Counted from the first letter of the stretch, positions 1-7,584 are shown. The stretch is DNA of 16,347 bases from Candidatus Omnitrophota bacterium (GCA_028715315.1 JAQUSA010000008.1:1-16347), one strand, 5' to 3'. Made by a program: numbers and translations. The notes: generated by a model not told the origin, from the sequence alone.

Positions 1-576
1 CGGCGTGCCCTTTTCAAAGGAAAGGCAGTAGCAGGAGAGGTGGGTCACGGGTAGCTTCACCGCTTCCCTGAATTCCGCGGCGCATTCGTCAAAGGTCTCT
101 CCCGGGACACCGAAGATCAGGTCCGCGCTTATGTTCCTGAACCCTTTCTTACTTGCCTCAAGCACCGCGTTCCTCGCCTTCCTTGCGTTGTGTATCCTTC
201 CGAGGCCCTTGAGCTTAACGTCCCGGAACGACTGCGCGCCGATGCTGATCCTGTTGACGCCTTCGTCAAGGAACAGGCTTATCTTATCCGCAGTAAGGCT
301 CTCGGGATTAGCCTCGACCGTGAACTCCGCGCCCTTTCCGGAATGTTTGCCGAGGCGGCGCAGTAATTTTTTAAGAAGCGGGATCTCCAACACCGTAGGG
401 GTCCCTCCCCCGATGAATATCGTGGAGACCGGCCTTTCTATCTTCGATATCTGCCCGCAGAGCACATCTATATATGCCTTTGCCGCTGGCCTCTCATACA
501 TCACGCTGTAGAAATCGCAATAGGCGCATTTCCTCGCGCAGAACGGTATGTGGATATATAAGGATACTGCTTGCAT
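1..576 (-). CDS. hemW: HemW-like radical SAM heme chaperone (coproporphyrinogen III oxidase-like), 5' part
   Basis: Partial gene: the first 192 codons are present and the 3' end runs off the left edge. The protein begins MQAVSLYIHIPFC and carries the radical SAM cluster motif CxxxCxxC at C13, C17 and C20, followed by DF, as in the HemN/HemW family. A GGGTPT motif (about residue 57), an EANPE motif, an RISIGAQSF motif and a DLIFGVPGET motif follow in family order; the last visible residues (HLSCYCLSFEKGTP) also match the family. HemW is known as a cytoplasmic heme-binding chaperone rather than a true coproporphyrinogen oxidase; telling the two apart needs the missing C-terminal part. The ATG at 576-574 has only a weak purine-rich leader. 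It is divergent from the outer-membrane protein gene at 631, and the shared intergenic region carries the BirA-like operator. Confidence 0.92.
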   Translation of the reverse strand, partial: MQAVSLYIHIPFCARKCAYCDFYSVMYERPAAKAYIDVLCGQISKIERPVSTIFIGGGTPTVLEIPLLKKLLRRLGKHSGKGAEFTVEANPESLTADKISLFLDEGVNRISIGAQSFRDVKLKGLGRIHNARKARNAVLEASKKGFRNISADLIFGVPGETFDECAAEFREAVKLPVTHLSCYCLSFEKGTP

Positions 577-599
577 TTTCGCCTGCCTGTTTATATAAT
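571..599 (+). promoter_or_regulatory. Sigma70-type promoter of the outer-membrane protein gene
   Basis: TTGCAT at 571-576 and a consensus TATAAT at 594-599 are separated by exactly 17 bp. The predicted transcript start is near 605-607, giving a leader of only about 25 nt before the ATG at 631, with a GAGG ribosome site at 621-624. The -10 box and start point are overlapped by the inverted repeat at 598-632, the geometry expected for repression. The -35 is imperfect (TTG matched) and also covers the divergent hemW start codon. Confidence 0.6.
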
Positions 600-632
600 T
601 GTAAACCATATGGTACTATTGAGGTTTACAAT
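598..632. promoter_or_regulatory. BirA-type biotin operator (perfect inverted repeat)
   Basis: The left arm ATTGTAAACC (598-607) and right arm GGTTTACAAT (623-632) are perfect reverse complements over 10 bp, separated by 15 bp. Comparative work on biotin regulons describes the bacterial BirA site as TTGTAAACC-N14/15-GGTTTACAA, and this site matches all 18 conserved positions with an allowed spacer. The site covers the end of the -10 box, the predicted start point, the ribosome site and the first two bases of the ATG at 631. Biotinyl-AMP-bound BirA would thus be expected to repress the outer-membrane protein gene. A weak leftward TATAAA for hemW lies next to the site, so hemW could also be affected. 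The match is seen directly; binding by BirA is inferred, and birA is not in the window. Confidence 0.8.
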
Positions 633-1365
633 GCGTATATTCGCTTCTGCGGCTGCCGCCGCCTTGCTTATTATGATACCAGATATCGCGGGCGCCGTAA
701 ACTTCTATGACGGAGCGCGGGCGCCGGACGGGCTGTATTTCCTTACCTACTCCTCCGTTTATACGGCGGGCAAACTGACCAAGGCCGAAGAGCTCCTGCG
801 TTTCTGCTATTATTCCCGCGACTTCGTCGCGACGGCGCTGCTGCCGGCCGGCGGCGTCAGGGTGGGTTCTGAGGGCAAAAATTCCCGCGGCCTCGGCGAC
901 GCGACGGCCGGCGCGGGATACTTCCTGCCCATTGAAGAAGTCGACGTGCTTCCCATGCTGTTCGTCAAGATCCCTACGGGCGAATACGCTTCCGATAAGA
1001 GCACGAACTACGGTACGCACCAGGTCGACATCAGGCCCGTCATATTCTTCAGCAAGACGATAAATGATTTCAGCATGGATGCGGCAATAAAATATTATTT
1101 CCGGCTCAAGAACGACAAGGATATCTCCCCGGGCGACGAGCTGCACCTGCAGTACCTTCTCGGCTATAATGTAACGAAAAACCTGAAACTCGGCCCCTCG
1201 GTGAACTGGATGATGGGCAGCGAACGCAGGACGCTTTCGGTAGGCGGGGATATTTACACGCGCATAAGGGGCATGAGTTTCTCGTTCACGTACCTGTACG
1301 ACGCCTACACCAGGAACTCTCCTAAAGGGCAATACTTCCAGCTAAAGAGCTGTTATAAGTTCTGA
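631..1365 (+). CDS. Small outer-membrane beta-barrel, Phenol_MetA_deg/SphA-like transporter, putatively biotin-regulated
   Basis: A 244-residue protein. A Sec signal peptide is visible at residues 1-22 (Ala-rich, ending near AGA). The mature part alternates short amphipathic strands with turns, and it ends in aromatic Phe (SCYKF), the usual C-terminal signal of outer-membrane barrels. The GLGDATAGAGYFLP stretch, then PTGEY and a TNYGTHQVDIRPVIFF stretch, resemble the Phenol_MetA_deg (COG4313-like) channel family, which is linked to uptake of small hydrophobic compounds. The ATG at 631 was chosen because GAGG lies 6 nt upstream and the signal peptide starts there; in-frame ATGs at 571 and 610 precede the predicted transcript start or lack a ribosome site. 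The BirA-type operator on its promoter suggests a role in uptake of biotin or a precursor; this role is inference. The family call is moderate and could be simply an uncharacterised barrel. Confidence 0.72.
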   Translation: MRIFASAAAAALLIMIPDIAGAVNFYDGARAPDGLYFLTYSSVYTAGKLTKAEELLRFCYYSRDFVATALLPAGGVRVGSEGKNSRGLGDATAGAGYFLPIEEVDVLPMLFVKIPTGEYASDKSTNYGTHQVDIRPVIFFSKTINDFSMDAAIKYYFRLKNDKDISPGDELHLQYLLGYNVTKNLKLGPSVNWMMGSERRTLSVGGDIYTRIRGMSFSFTYLYDAYTRNSPKGQYFQLKSCYKF

Positions 1366-1380
1366 CCGGACGCATCCGCC

Positions 1381-1959
1381 CTAAAAGTTCTCCGCCAACA
1401 CCTCGTAATACGGCTGCGGATGCTTGCAGGCCGGGCATTCATTCGGGGCTTCCGCGCCCTCGAATACATATCCGCAGTTCCTGCAATGCCATTTGACGGA
1501 CGCCTTCTTCTTGAAGACTTCGCCGCCGGCGATATTGCCGGCTAATTTCCTGTATCTTGCCTCATGGAACCGCTCGACCTTGGCTATTTGCTCGAACGAG
1601 CGCGCGATCTCCGGAAAACCCTCTTTCTCCGCGGTCCTGCCGAAATCGGCGTAGAGCGTCGTCCACTCAAGGTTCTCTCCGGCCGCGGCCGCCTCGAGGT
1701 TGGATTTCGTGTCCTTGATCATCCCTGCAGGATAGGCAGCCGTTATCTCGACATCCCCGCCCTCAAGATATTTGAAGAATACCTTCGCATGCTCTTTTTC
1801 GTTCTCGGCCGTCTCCAGGAATATGGCGGATATCTGTTCATATCCCTCTTTTTTGGCGGCGCTCGCGAAATACGTATACCTGTTCCTCGCCTGCGACTCT
1901 CCCGCGAAAGCGCCCAAAAGGTTCTTCTCGGTCTTCGTCCCCTTTAATGATTTTCCCAT
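1381..1959 (-). CDS. rbr: Rubrerythrin (non-haem diiron peroxidase with rubredoxin domain)
   Basis: A 192-residue cytoplasmic protein with the usual rubrerythrin length and layout. The ferritin-like four-helix domain keeps the diiron ligands E21 (GESQARNRY), E54 and H57 (ENEKEH), E95 and E98 (GENLEW), and E129 and H132 (VERFHE). The C-terminal rubredoxin domain has the FeS4 pairs C159/C162 and C175/C178. Rubrerythrins reduce hydrogen peroxide in anaerobes using electrons from rubredoxin or NAD(P)H systems. Two ATGs sit two codons apart, at 1965 and 1959; the AGGAGG ribosome site lies only 2 nt before the first but 8 nt before the second, so the second was chosen. It is the last gene of the minus-strand run, 12 bp after the two-helix membrane protein gene, and convergent with the outer-membrane protein gene 15 bp away. 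Confidence 0.96.
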   Translation of the reverse strand: MGKSLKGTKTEKNLLGAFAGESQARNRYTYFASAAKKEGYEQISAIFLETAENEKEHAKVFFKYLEGGDVEITAAYPAGMIKDTKSNLEAAAAGENLEWTTLYADFGRTAEKEGFPEIARSFEQIAKVERFHEARYRKLAGNIAGGEVFKKKASVKWHCRNCGYVFEGAEAPNECPACKHPQPYYEVLAENF

Positions 1960-1971
1960 CTCCATTACCTC

Positions 1972-2763
1972 CTATCTACGGGTTGAGCGTCCTGTCGCGA
2001 ACGCTTCTATGCTGAACGCTATTATATACAATACCAGGCACCCTATCACCATAAATTTTGAGAGCGGATAGGCGGCCCGCCAGCCCTGGTCAGCCTTCTT
2101 GAGTATCTTGAAATCGGTCACATAAACTACCTCGCACGCGTGCGAGCCGGTGTCGTCCCTTGACGTGCTCGATTCGCGCCAGGAACCATTCCAGCTGCCG
2201 GTCGTATAATTGACGAGATAGCCCTTCATCCAGATCTGGTCGCCTTTCTCGACGCTCATTATCAGGTCCGCTATCCTGTCGTTAGCGGCCAGGACGTGGT
2301 TATTGGATATTTTGAACGGGCTGAAGTTGACCATTATCTCCCGCTGCTTCTCCTGGAAGGTCCCGAGCTTGAAATCCCAATAGAGGGTCCAGCTTCCGCT
2401 GGTGAATCTCAGGTCACGGTATACTCCGGTGCTTATGTTGCTCCCCCAGACGACGCCTATATCCTTGTTATTAAGGAAATCCTGCCATTCCTTGTGCTCC
2501 ATGTCCCAGAAGACAGAGCTATGATGGTAAGACACTACGAGGCCGTACAGCTCATAGCTGTATTTCGGAATTATCGTATAGGTATAATCTCCTGCCTTCT
2601 TCTCGAAACTTCCGGCGTCCGTCGCGGCCTGAACCGGCTCCCTGTAAAGCTGTTTCAATATCTCTTCCTTCGGAGGAAGGCTGTCTTTCAAAACAAACGA
2701 GACCGCGAACAACGCCACGCTGAAGACCAAGGCGGTCCTGATCATGAACTTGATAGCTTTCAT
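1972..2763 (-). CDS. Uncharacterised two-helix membrane protein with a large extracytoplasmic domain
   Basis: 263 residues with no function I can name. One hydrophobic helix is at about residues 7-25 and a second at about 237-255, followed by a short basic tail (GRSTRR). Between them lies a domain of about 210 residues, probably outside the cytoplasm. It is rich in Trp and Tyr and includes YTYTIIPKYSYELYGLVVS, a GDQIWMKGYLVNY segment and WRESSTSRDDTGSHACEVVYV. The start was moved to the ATG at 2763, which has GGAGG 7 nt upstream; longer in-frame starts lie inside the upstream gene. The upstream metallophosphoesterase stop codon and this ATG are separated by one base, so the two are probably translationally coupled and may act together in the envelope. 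Confidence 0.8.
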   Translation of the reverse strand: MKAIKFMIRTALVFSVALFAVSFVLKDSLPPKEEILKQLYREPVQAATDAGSFEKKAGDYTYTIIPKYSYELYGLVVSYHHSSVFWDMEHKEWQDFLNNKDIGVVWGSNISTGVYRDLRFTSGSWTLYWDFKLGTFQEKQREIMVNFSPFKISNNHVLAANDRIADLIMSVEKGDQIWMKGYLVNYTTGSWNGSWRESSTSRDDTGSHACEVVYVTDFKILKKADQGWRAAYPLSKFMVIGCLVLYIIAFSIEAFATGRSTRR

Positions 2764-2764
2764 T

Positions 2765-3715
2765 TTATGGCCTCCGGCCAATCTCCGGCTTAATATCGAA
2801 CACCGTTATCTCCGGACGGGCAAAGAACCTTGCTTTGATCGGGGCTTTGCCTTCGAGCCCGAGGCCCCTGTTCACATAGAGGATGGTATTGCCCACCTTG
2901 TATTCCCCCGCTTCATATCTCTTCCCGTACCTCGCGTACGTGATCACCGCCCCGTATACCGGAAGGGCTATCTGCCCCCCGTGCGTGTGCCCGCAAAGAT
3001 ACAGGTCCACATTGGAGCCCCTGATATCTTCGATTAGGTCCGGCTTGTGGTACAGCAATATGCTGTAATAGCCCCACGGGACCTTGCTTATGGCTTCGCG
3101 CCATTTGTTGCCGTTCCCGAAATCTAGCCCGGTGATGTAGATCGACTCGCCGTTCTTTGCCAGCTTTACGCTGTCCTTCTTCAACACCTGGAATCCGGTG
3201 CCTCCGAAAAGATCCCGTCCGCGCAGGAACCAGTAATCATAGTTCCCGGTAACGGCCAGTTTCCCTGTGCCCGCCTTAAGCGATCCGAGGGTCTTCCTGA
3301 AGAGCGGCAGGGCGTCGGGGGTATTTACCGTATCGCCCGTAAAGACGATCAAGTCGGGCTTAAGCGAATTGACCAGCGCGGCTACCTTTGCCTCTATCCT
3401 GTCCTTAGGATAACAATGCGTGTCCGCTATCTGCACTATCCTGATGCTCGTTTTGGATAACTTGGCCGTAGTGATCTCGACCTTATTTATCTCTATCCAT
3501 TCCGGTTCGATGAAGATAGCGTAGAGCAGGCACACTATCCCGGCGATGGAAAGCAGGTGGACCGCGATAGCCGGCTTCGTGAAGAAACCGGAAAGCCCCG
3601 GCCTCCGCCCTATCTTGTGGAATACCAGCCTAAGGAGAAGCGCCGCTTCCTTAATGTAGACCGCGAGGACAAGGCATAAAAGAAGTGACAGGGAAGCAAA
3701 CTCGCGTATCAACAT
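2765..3715 (-). CDS. Membrane-anchored metallophosphoesterase (YaeI/YkuE-like calcineurin-fold)
   Basis: 316 residues. N-terminal hydrophobic segments lie at about 8-32 and 52-70, then comes a calcineurin-like phosphoesterase domain at about 92-308. Metal-binding motifs are visible in order: D98-T-H100, G127-D128, G157-N158, H223 and GHTHGGQ with H243 and H245. The nearest known relatives are the YaeI/YkuE and LpxG-like group, some of which cleave UDP-diacylglucosamine or other phosphodiesters at the membrane. The substrate here is unknown. The usual GNH(D/E) motif is GNYDY, so Tyr replaces the His that often acts as a catalytic acid; aromatic substitutions may be tolerated in this subfamily. 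The ATG overlaps the GH3 stop codon by one base (TGATG), implying coupled translation. It is followed directly by the two-helix membrane protein gene. Confidence 0.88.
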   Translation of the reverse strand: MLIREFASLSLLLCLVLAVYIKEAALLLRLVFHKIGRRPGLSGFFTKPAIAVHLLSIAGIVCLLYAIFIEPEWIEINKVEITTAKLSKTSIRIVQIADTHCYPKDRIEAKVAALVNSLKPDLIVFTGDTVNTPDALPLFRKTLGSLKAGTGKLAVTGNYDYWFLRGRDLFGGTGFQVLKKDSVKLAKNGESIYITGLDFGNGNKWREAISKVPWGYYSILLYHKPDLIEDIRGSNVDLYLCGHTHGGQIALPVYGAVITYARYGKRYEAGEYKVGNTILYVNRGLGLEGKAPIKARFFARPEITVFDIKPEIGRRP

Positions 3716-6237
3716 CAGATAAGTTTGCCCTCTTGGAGCACGAGTATCCCCTTCAGCTTGGCGTCGCGCGAGGAACTCCCTATGATCACCTCAAACTCAC
3801 CGGGTTCCGCCGTCCACTGCTTATTCTTTACGTCATAGAAGGACAGGGACCTCTTATCGAGCTTGAATGCGATCCTCTTTGTCTCGCCCGGCTCCAGGTA
3901 CACCCTCTTAAAGCCCTTGAGTTCCCTGACCGGCCTATCGACGCTCGCCTCCGTGTCCCTAATGTACATCTGGGCCACTTCCGCGCCGGCGCGCTCTCCG
4001 GTGTTCTTTAGGTCAAAGCTGACCTCGACGTTGATGTCGCTGCCCTGTACTGAAGCGGGCGTTACGGAGATATTCGAGTATTCAAATGTCGTATATGACA
4101 GCCCGTAACCGAACGGGAACATCACCTTGGTGTTCTCCTTGTCGAAATGCCTGTAGCCGACATATATCCCGTCCGAGTAAAAGGTCTTGCCGTTCTTGCC
4201 GGGGTATGTCGGATACGCGGAGCAATCCTCCCACCGCACGGGGAAAGTCATCGGCAGTTTTCCCGACGGGTTATAATCACCGAAAAGCACGTCCGCTATC
4301 GAATTGCCGCCTTCCTGCCCCGGATACCACGCCTCTACCAGCGCATGGACTTTGTCTATCCATTTATCTATAAGTACCGGCGCGCCCGTGTTCAGGACGA
4401 CTATCGTGTTCTTGTTTGCGTCGCTCACCCTGCTTATCAATGCGTCCTGGCCTGCGGGCAGTACGAGGGAACTCCTGTCCCACCCCTCGCCCTCATAACG
4501 CTTGGACAACCCGACAAAGACTATCGCTATATCGGACTTCTTCGCCGCCTCTATGGCCGCGTTTGTCGTCTCTTCCTGCGTGTCCCATCCGATCTTTACG
4601 GAAGCCATCCCGCCGTTCTCGTAGAACTCCACCCTCAGGTCGTATTCCCTGCCGGCCTCAAACATGACCGTGGCGGTCTTCGTCTCCTCGCCGTGGTCGC
4701 GCCAGTTTTCGATTATCTCCTTCCCGTCAAGATATAGCCTCGAACCGTCGTCGCTCATGAGGCTTATCTCATATTCGGCGGTCTTCGGGGGGACGAGTTT
4801 CGCGGTCCATCTTACGGAGAACCCGTCTGACGGTATATTGCTTTCCGGGCCGTTCCCGCCCCACACGAAGCTGATCTGCTTGTCGACCCTCTTCAATGCG
4901 GGCGTTCCGTTAAGGTCCCTGTTGTTGAAGTATTCTCCGAGGAAACCGTTCTGCTTCTTACCCTCGTACATTGTATATACGTATTTCGGGTCGATAGGCG
5001 TCATCTCGCCGTCGAACTTGCATCCGAGGGCGTAATTTATCGTTACCTTGCCTTCGGTCTTCTTCTTCAGCCCGTCGAGCGGGCTCACCGAATAGAACGG
5101 GCTCATCTCGGAACTGCCGCCGCCGCCGAACCTGCATACGTCCGCGTTCGGGCCTATGACGGCTATCGACTTGACCTTGCCGGTATCTATCGGGAGTATG
5201 CTGCCTGCGTTCTTCAGCAATACTATCCCCTCGCGGCCCGCTTCACGGACCGTCTGCCTGTGCGCCGGAGTGTCCAGGGACCCCTCGCCTGCGGGCGTAT
5301 TGGGGTCGAAAAGCCCGAGCCAGTACATTGCCCTTAGTATGCGCCTGACCTTATCGTCTATTACGGATTCCTTGACCTCGCCCTTCTTAACGGCGGTAAC
5401 GAGCTTATCGTTGAAAAAATCCCCTTTCGGCATCTCGAGGTCGAGGCCGTAATTCGCGCAGTTCACGGTACTGTGCGTCGCGCCCCAGTCGGACACCATG
5501 AAGCCCTTAAAACCCCACTCCTTCTTGAGTATCTGGTTAACGAGATAATCGTTCTCGGTGCAATACCAGCCGTTCACCTTGTTATAAGCCGCCATTATAG
5601 ACCACGAGCCGCCTTCTTTTATGGCGGCCTCGAACGCGGGCAGGTATATCTCGCGCAGCGCCCTTTCGTCAACGATAGTATCTATCGTGCCGCGCTCCCA
5701 TTCCTGGTTATTGCACGCGTAATGCTTGACCGTCGCGACGACCCTCTTATCCTGGACACCCTTTATGTAAGCTACCGCCATGCGCGAGGCGAGATACGGG
5801 TCTTCTCCGAAGCTCTCGAAATTCCTTCCGCTCATCGGCACCCTGTGTATGTTTATGCACGGGGCAAGGGACATATTCCTTCCTTTCGCCTTCGCCTCAT
5901 CGGCCAATGACGAGGAGACTTCATATGTCGTCTCCGGGCTCCACGACGCGGCCAGAGATACGGACGCCGGGAACGCGGTCGCCTGCCCGTGGCGGACGCC
6001 CAGCGGGCCGTCGCACATCCTCAACTGCGGAATGCCGACCCTGGCTATCGCGTAGGTCTCCATCTCATTGCCGGCGATAAGCTTGACCTTCTCCTGGATG
6101 GTCATCTTTCCGATTATATCGTCGATCTTCTTTTCCGTTGAGGCGTCGACGACAGTTGCGGGCGCCGCATCGCAAACAACGCAGGATACGGCCGCCGCAA
6201 ACGCGAGGATACAGGCGAACAGGCTATTCTTCTTCAT
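3715..6237 (-). CDS. Exported GH3 beta-glucosidase with PA14 insertion and C-terminal FnIII-like domain
   Basis: 840 residues. A signal peptide ends near residue 25 (VVCDAAPA), so the enzyme acts in the periplasm or outside. The GH3 N-terminal barrel spans about 33-310: GRNFESFGEDP (138-147), KH at 171-172 and the nucleophile D250 in GFMVSDWGATHS. The second GH3 domain (about 335 on) is interrupted by a PA14 domain at about 430-551 (GFLGEYFNN through GGMASVKIGW). It resumes with the EGEGWDR motif at 582-588, which supplies the likely acid/base Glu. A fibronectin-III-like domain closes the protein (about 745-825). This architecture is known from PA14-containing beta-glucosidases such as Kluyveromyces marxianus BglI. 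It probably removes glucose, or a related sugar, from oligosaccharides released by the GH9 and GH44-like enzymes. Its start overlaps the DUF4412 gene by 14 bp. Confidence 0.94.
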   Translation of the reverse strand: MKKNSLFACILAFAAAVSCVVCDAAPATVVDASTEKKIDDIIGKMTIQEKVKLIAGNEMETYAIARVGIPQLRMCDGPLGVRHGQATAFPASVSLAASWSPETTYEVSSSLADEAKAKGRNMSLAPCINIHRVPMSGRNFESFGEDPYLASRMAVAYIKGVQDKRVVATVKHYACNNQEWERGTIDTIVDERALREIYLPAFEAAIKEGGSWSIMAAYNKVNGWYCTENDYLVNQILKKEWGFKGFMVSDWGATHSTVNCANYGLDLEMPKGDFFNDKLVTAVKKGEVKESVIDDKVRRILRAMYWLGLFDPNTPAGEGSLDTPAHRQTVREAGREGIVLLKNAGSILPIDTGKVKSIAVIGPNADVCRFGGGGSSEMSPFYSVSPLDGLKKKTEGKVTINYALGCKFDGEMTPIDPKYVYTMYEGKKQNGFLGEYFNNRDLNGTPALKRVDKQISFVWGGNGPESNIPSDGFSVRWTAKLVPPKTAEYEISLMSDDGSRLYLDGKEIIENWRDHGEETKTATVMFEAGREYDLRVEFYENGGMASVKIGWDTQEETTNAAIEAAKKSDIAIVFVGLSKRYEGEGWDRSSLVLPAGQDALISRVSDANKNTIVVLNTGAPVLIDKWIDKVHALVEAWYPGQEGGNSIADVLFGDYNPSGKLPMTFPVRWEDCSAYPTYPGKNGKTFYSDGIYVGYRHFDKENTKVMFPFGYGLSYTTFEYSNISVTPASVQGSDINVEVSFDLKNTGERAGAEVAQMYIRDTEASVDRPVRELKGFKRVYLEPGETKRIAFKLDKRSLSFYDVKNKQWTAEPGEFEVIIGSSSRDAKLKGILVLQEGKLI

Positions 6238-6805
6238 TGGTCATCCCTTTCATCAGGTCACCCATGTTATACATATCCATTTTATTATAGCCCGAGGGGA
6301 TCTCGAAGAGCGACGCGTCCTGCGGGCCCGCCTTGATGTTGGTATATTCTACCGCCCAGCTTCCGTCGCCGGCTTCGGACCTGACCGGCAGGTTCAGGGA
6401 CGGCGCTATCCATTGGAACATCGTGCCTTCCATCCCGTCCGTGTCATAGGTGACCTTATATTTATCGGCCTTGATCCCGTTGATCGTCTCAGAGCCGAGG
6501 CGCTGCCTATTGACCTCGCCGTCAACCTTTTCCGAGGTGACCGTCATGTTCTTGGGATCTATCGCCTGCTCCATATATATCTTCTGTGCCGGCACGAGCA
6601 TCCAGGTGACTTTCTTATCCATCCTGGATATGACTATATTATCGTCGGTCTGCATCCTCATCTTGTCTTTGCCCACGTTGACATGCGCGTTATAGGCCCC
6701 GCCCCTTGTGGTATTGACCATATCGGCTTCAAATTCCTGGGCAGGGGCTTCCGCCATAAAAGAGAATACCGCCAGCGCCATAAGCGCGTATGACAGCTTT
6801 TTCAT
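6224..6805 (-). CDS. Exported DUF4412-like protein (LolA-like fold suspected)
   Basis: 193 residues. A signal peptide is visible at about 1-22 (ending APAQ-EF), so the protein is exported. The mature part, with short beta-type segments such as DKMRMQTDDNIVISRMDKKVTWMLVP, ETINGIKADKYKVTYD and a late SLFEIPSGYNKMDM, matches the general pattern of DUF4412 proteins and of LolA/LolB-like half-barrels that bind lipid tails. The biochemical role is unknown. The ATG at 6805 has GGAGG at 6815-6811, 5 nt upstream. It follows the anti-sigma gene by 20 bp; that gap and the end of the anti-sigma gene carry an extended -10 promoter. It overlaps the GH3 gene by 14 bp. Placement after a sigma/anti-sigma pair hints at an envelope sensor or target gene, but this is inference. 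Confidence 0.75.
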   Translation of the reverse strand: MKKLSYALMALAVFSFMAEAPAQEFEADMVNTTRGGAYNAHVNVGKDKMRMQTDDNIVISRMDKKVTWMLVPAQKIYMEQAIDPKNMTVTSEKVDGEVNRQRLGSETINGIKADKYKVTYDTDGMEGTMFQWIAPSLNLPVRSEAGDGSWAVEYTNIKAGPQDASLFEIPSGYNKMDMYNMGDLMKGMTNEEE

Positions 6806-6824
6806 GTGGACCTCCGTTTTATAG

Positions 6825-6833
6825 ATTATATCA
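6825..6833 (-). promoter_or_regulatory. Internal extended -10 promoter before the DUF4412 gene
   Basis: On the minus strand, TGATATAAT (6833-6825) is a complete extended -10 element: TG, one base, then consensus TATAAT. A start point near 6818 would give a short leader holding only the GGAGG ribosome site (6815-6811) before the ATG at 6805. No good -35 is seen 17 bp upstream, which extended -10 promoters can tolerate. It overlaps the last codons of the anti-sigma gene, so chance AT-richness is possible. Confidence 0.4.
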
Positions 6834-7584
6834 TAAAAATACGGATTTGGACTATATTGCGGCCTTGCGGAGCTTCCTTGAGGATGGGCTCTATCCTTAT
6901 ATAGCGGGATATCGCGGGGTCTTCCATTTTCTTTTTGAACGATTCATAATTGGCAACGGGTATCTCGGCGTCAAAATACAGCGCGGAGCCGGTATTTTTG
7001 TCGGTCTCTATATGCGTAATGGCCCCCTGCGCCGCCGTTATATATCCTTTTATCGCAGGAAAGACGTCCGCCCTGAAAAATCCTTTTGAAAGTCCGGGTT
7101 CCGCAGAGTCGGCGCATCCTGAGGCGACTTCCGTCTCGCGCAACCGGTCTTCTTTATATTCCGCCTTCTTCATCTTAAGGGCTTCCGTTGCCGGCCTTTC
7201 CTCCGAGCACGCGAACTTAATATTTTTCTCCTCTGTTATCCTCTCGCCCTTTGGTACCTGTGATTTGAAATCGTCCGCCTTCCCGATTACCGCCGTCTCG
7301 ACGTCAGACTTCGGCGCGTAGGCGAGCTGTTTAGACGGCTTGACCACATCGAGGCTGGACATCACGAGCAGCAGCGTCGCCGTGACCGCCGCAACCTCGA
7401 GCGGTACCTTAATCCTGAACGGGACGAAAAGGGCGTCGATCATCCTCTCGCGGAACGTGCGCTTTTCTATGCGCTCGCGCACCTTACGCAGGAAATCATC
7501 CGGGGCCTTCACCTTGGGCAGGGAACTCATCTGCTTCAGGTACTCATCCTCCGGCATCATATCCCTCTTGTCTTTGTTGTCCAT
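6826..7584 (-). CDS. Single-pass membrane anti-sigma factor without zinc motif, with DUF2275/DUF4349-like C-terminal domain
   Basis: 252 residues. The N-terminal cytoplasmic part (1-58) contains a VKAPDDFLRKVRERIEKR helix typical of anti-sigma factors. It has no Cys at all, so the common HxxxCxxC zinc-binding motif is absent. One membrane helix lies at about 60-80, followed by a low-complexity charged stretch (about 85-160). A compact C-terminal domain (about 165-252, RADVFPAIKGYITAAQGAITHIETD through IVQIRIFMI) resembles the predicted extracytoplasmic domains seen in DUF2275/DUF4349-type anti-sigma proteins. The ATG at 7584 directly abuts the sigma factor's TAG, so equimolar, coupled production is likely. 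By family knowledge it should hold the ECF factor inactive at the membrane until a signal outside is received; the signal is unknown. Confidence 0.72.
   Translation of the reverse strand: MDNKDKRDMMPEDEYLKQMSSLPKVKAPDDFLRKVRERIEKRTFRERMIDALFVPFRIKVPLEVAAVTATLLLVMSSLDVVKPSKQLAYAPKSDVETAVIGKADDFKSQVPKGERITEEKNIKFACSEERPATEALKMKKAEYKEDRLRETEVASGCADSAEPGLSKGFFRADVFPAIKGYITAAQGAITHIETDKNTGSALYFDAEIPVANYESFKKKMEDPAISRYIRIEPILKEAPQGRNIVQIRIFMI

Noticed and set aside
571..630. Longer start for the outer-membrane protein gene at ATG 571 or 610
   Set aside because: 571 is upstream of the predicted -10, so it would not be transcribed from this promoter. 610 lacks a ribosome site and would spoil the signal peptide.
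616..1332. Long open frame (238 codons) on the minus strand opposite the outer-membrane protein gene
   Set aside because: Arg- and Val-rich shadow of a GC-rich gene; no ribosome site, no family-like motif, and the plus-strand frame has a signal peptide, barrel features and promoter.
1367..1378. Small hairpin CGGA-CGCA-TCCG between the convergent outer-membrane protein and rubrerythrin genes
   Set aside because: Only a 4-bp stem and no T-run on either strand; too weak to call a terminator.
1960..1965. First ATG of rubrerythrin at 1965
   Set aside because: It lies only 2 nt after the AGGAGG ribosome site; the ATG two codons later has the proper 8-nt spacing.
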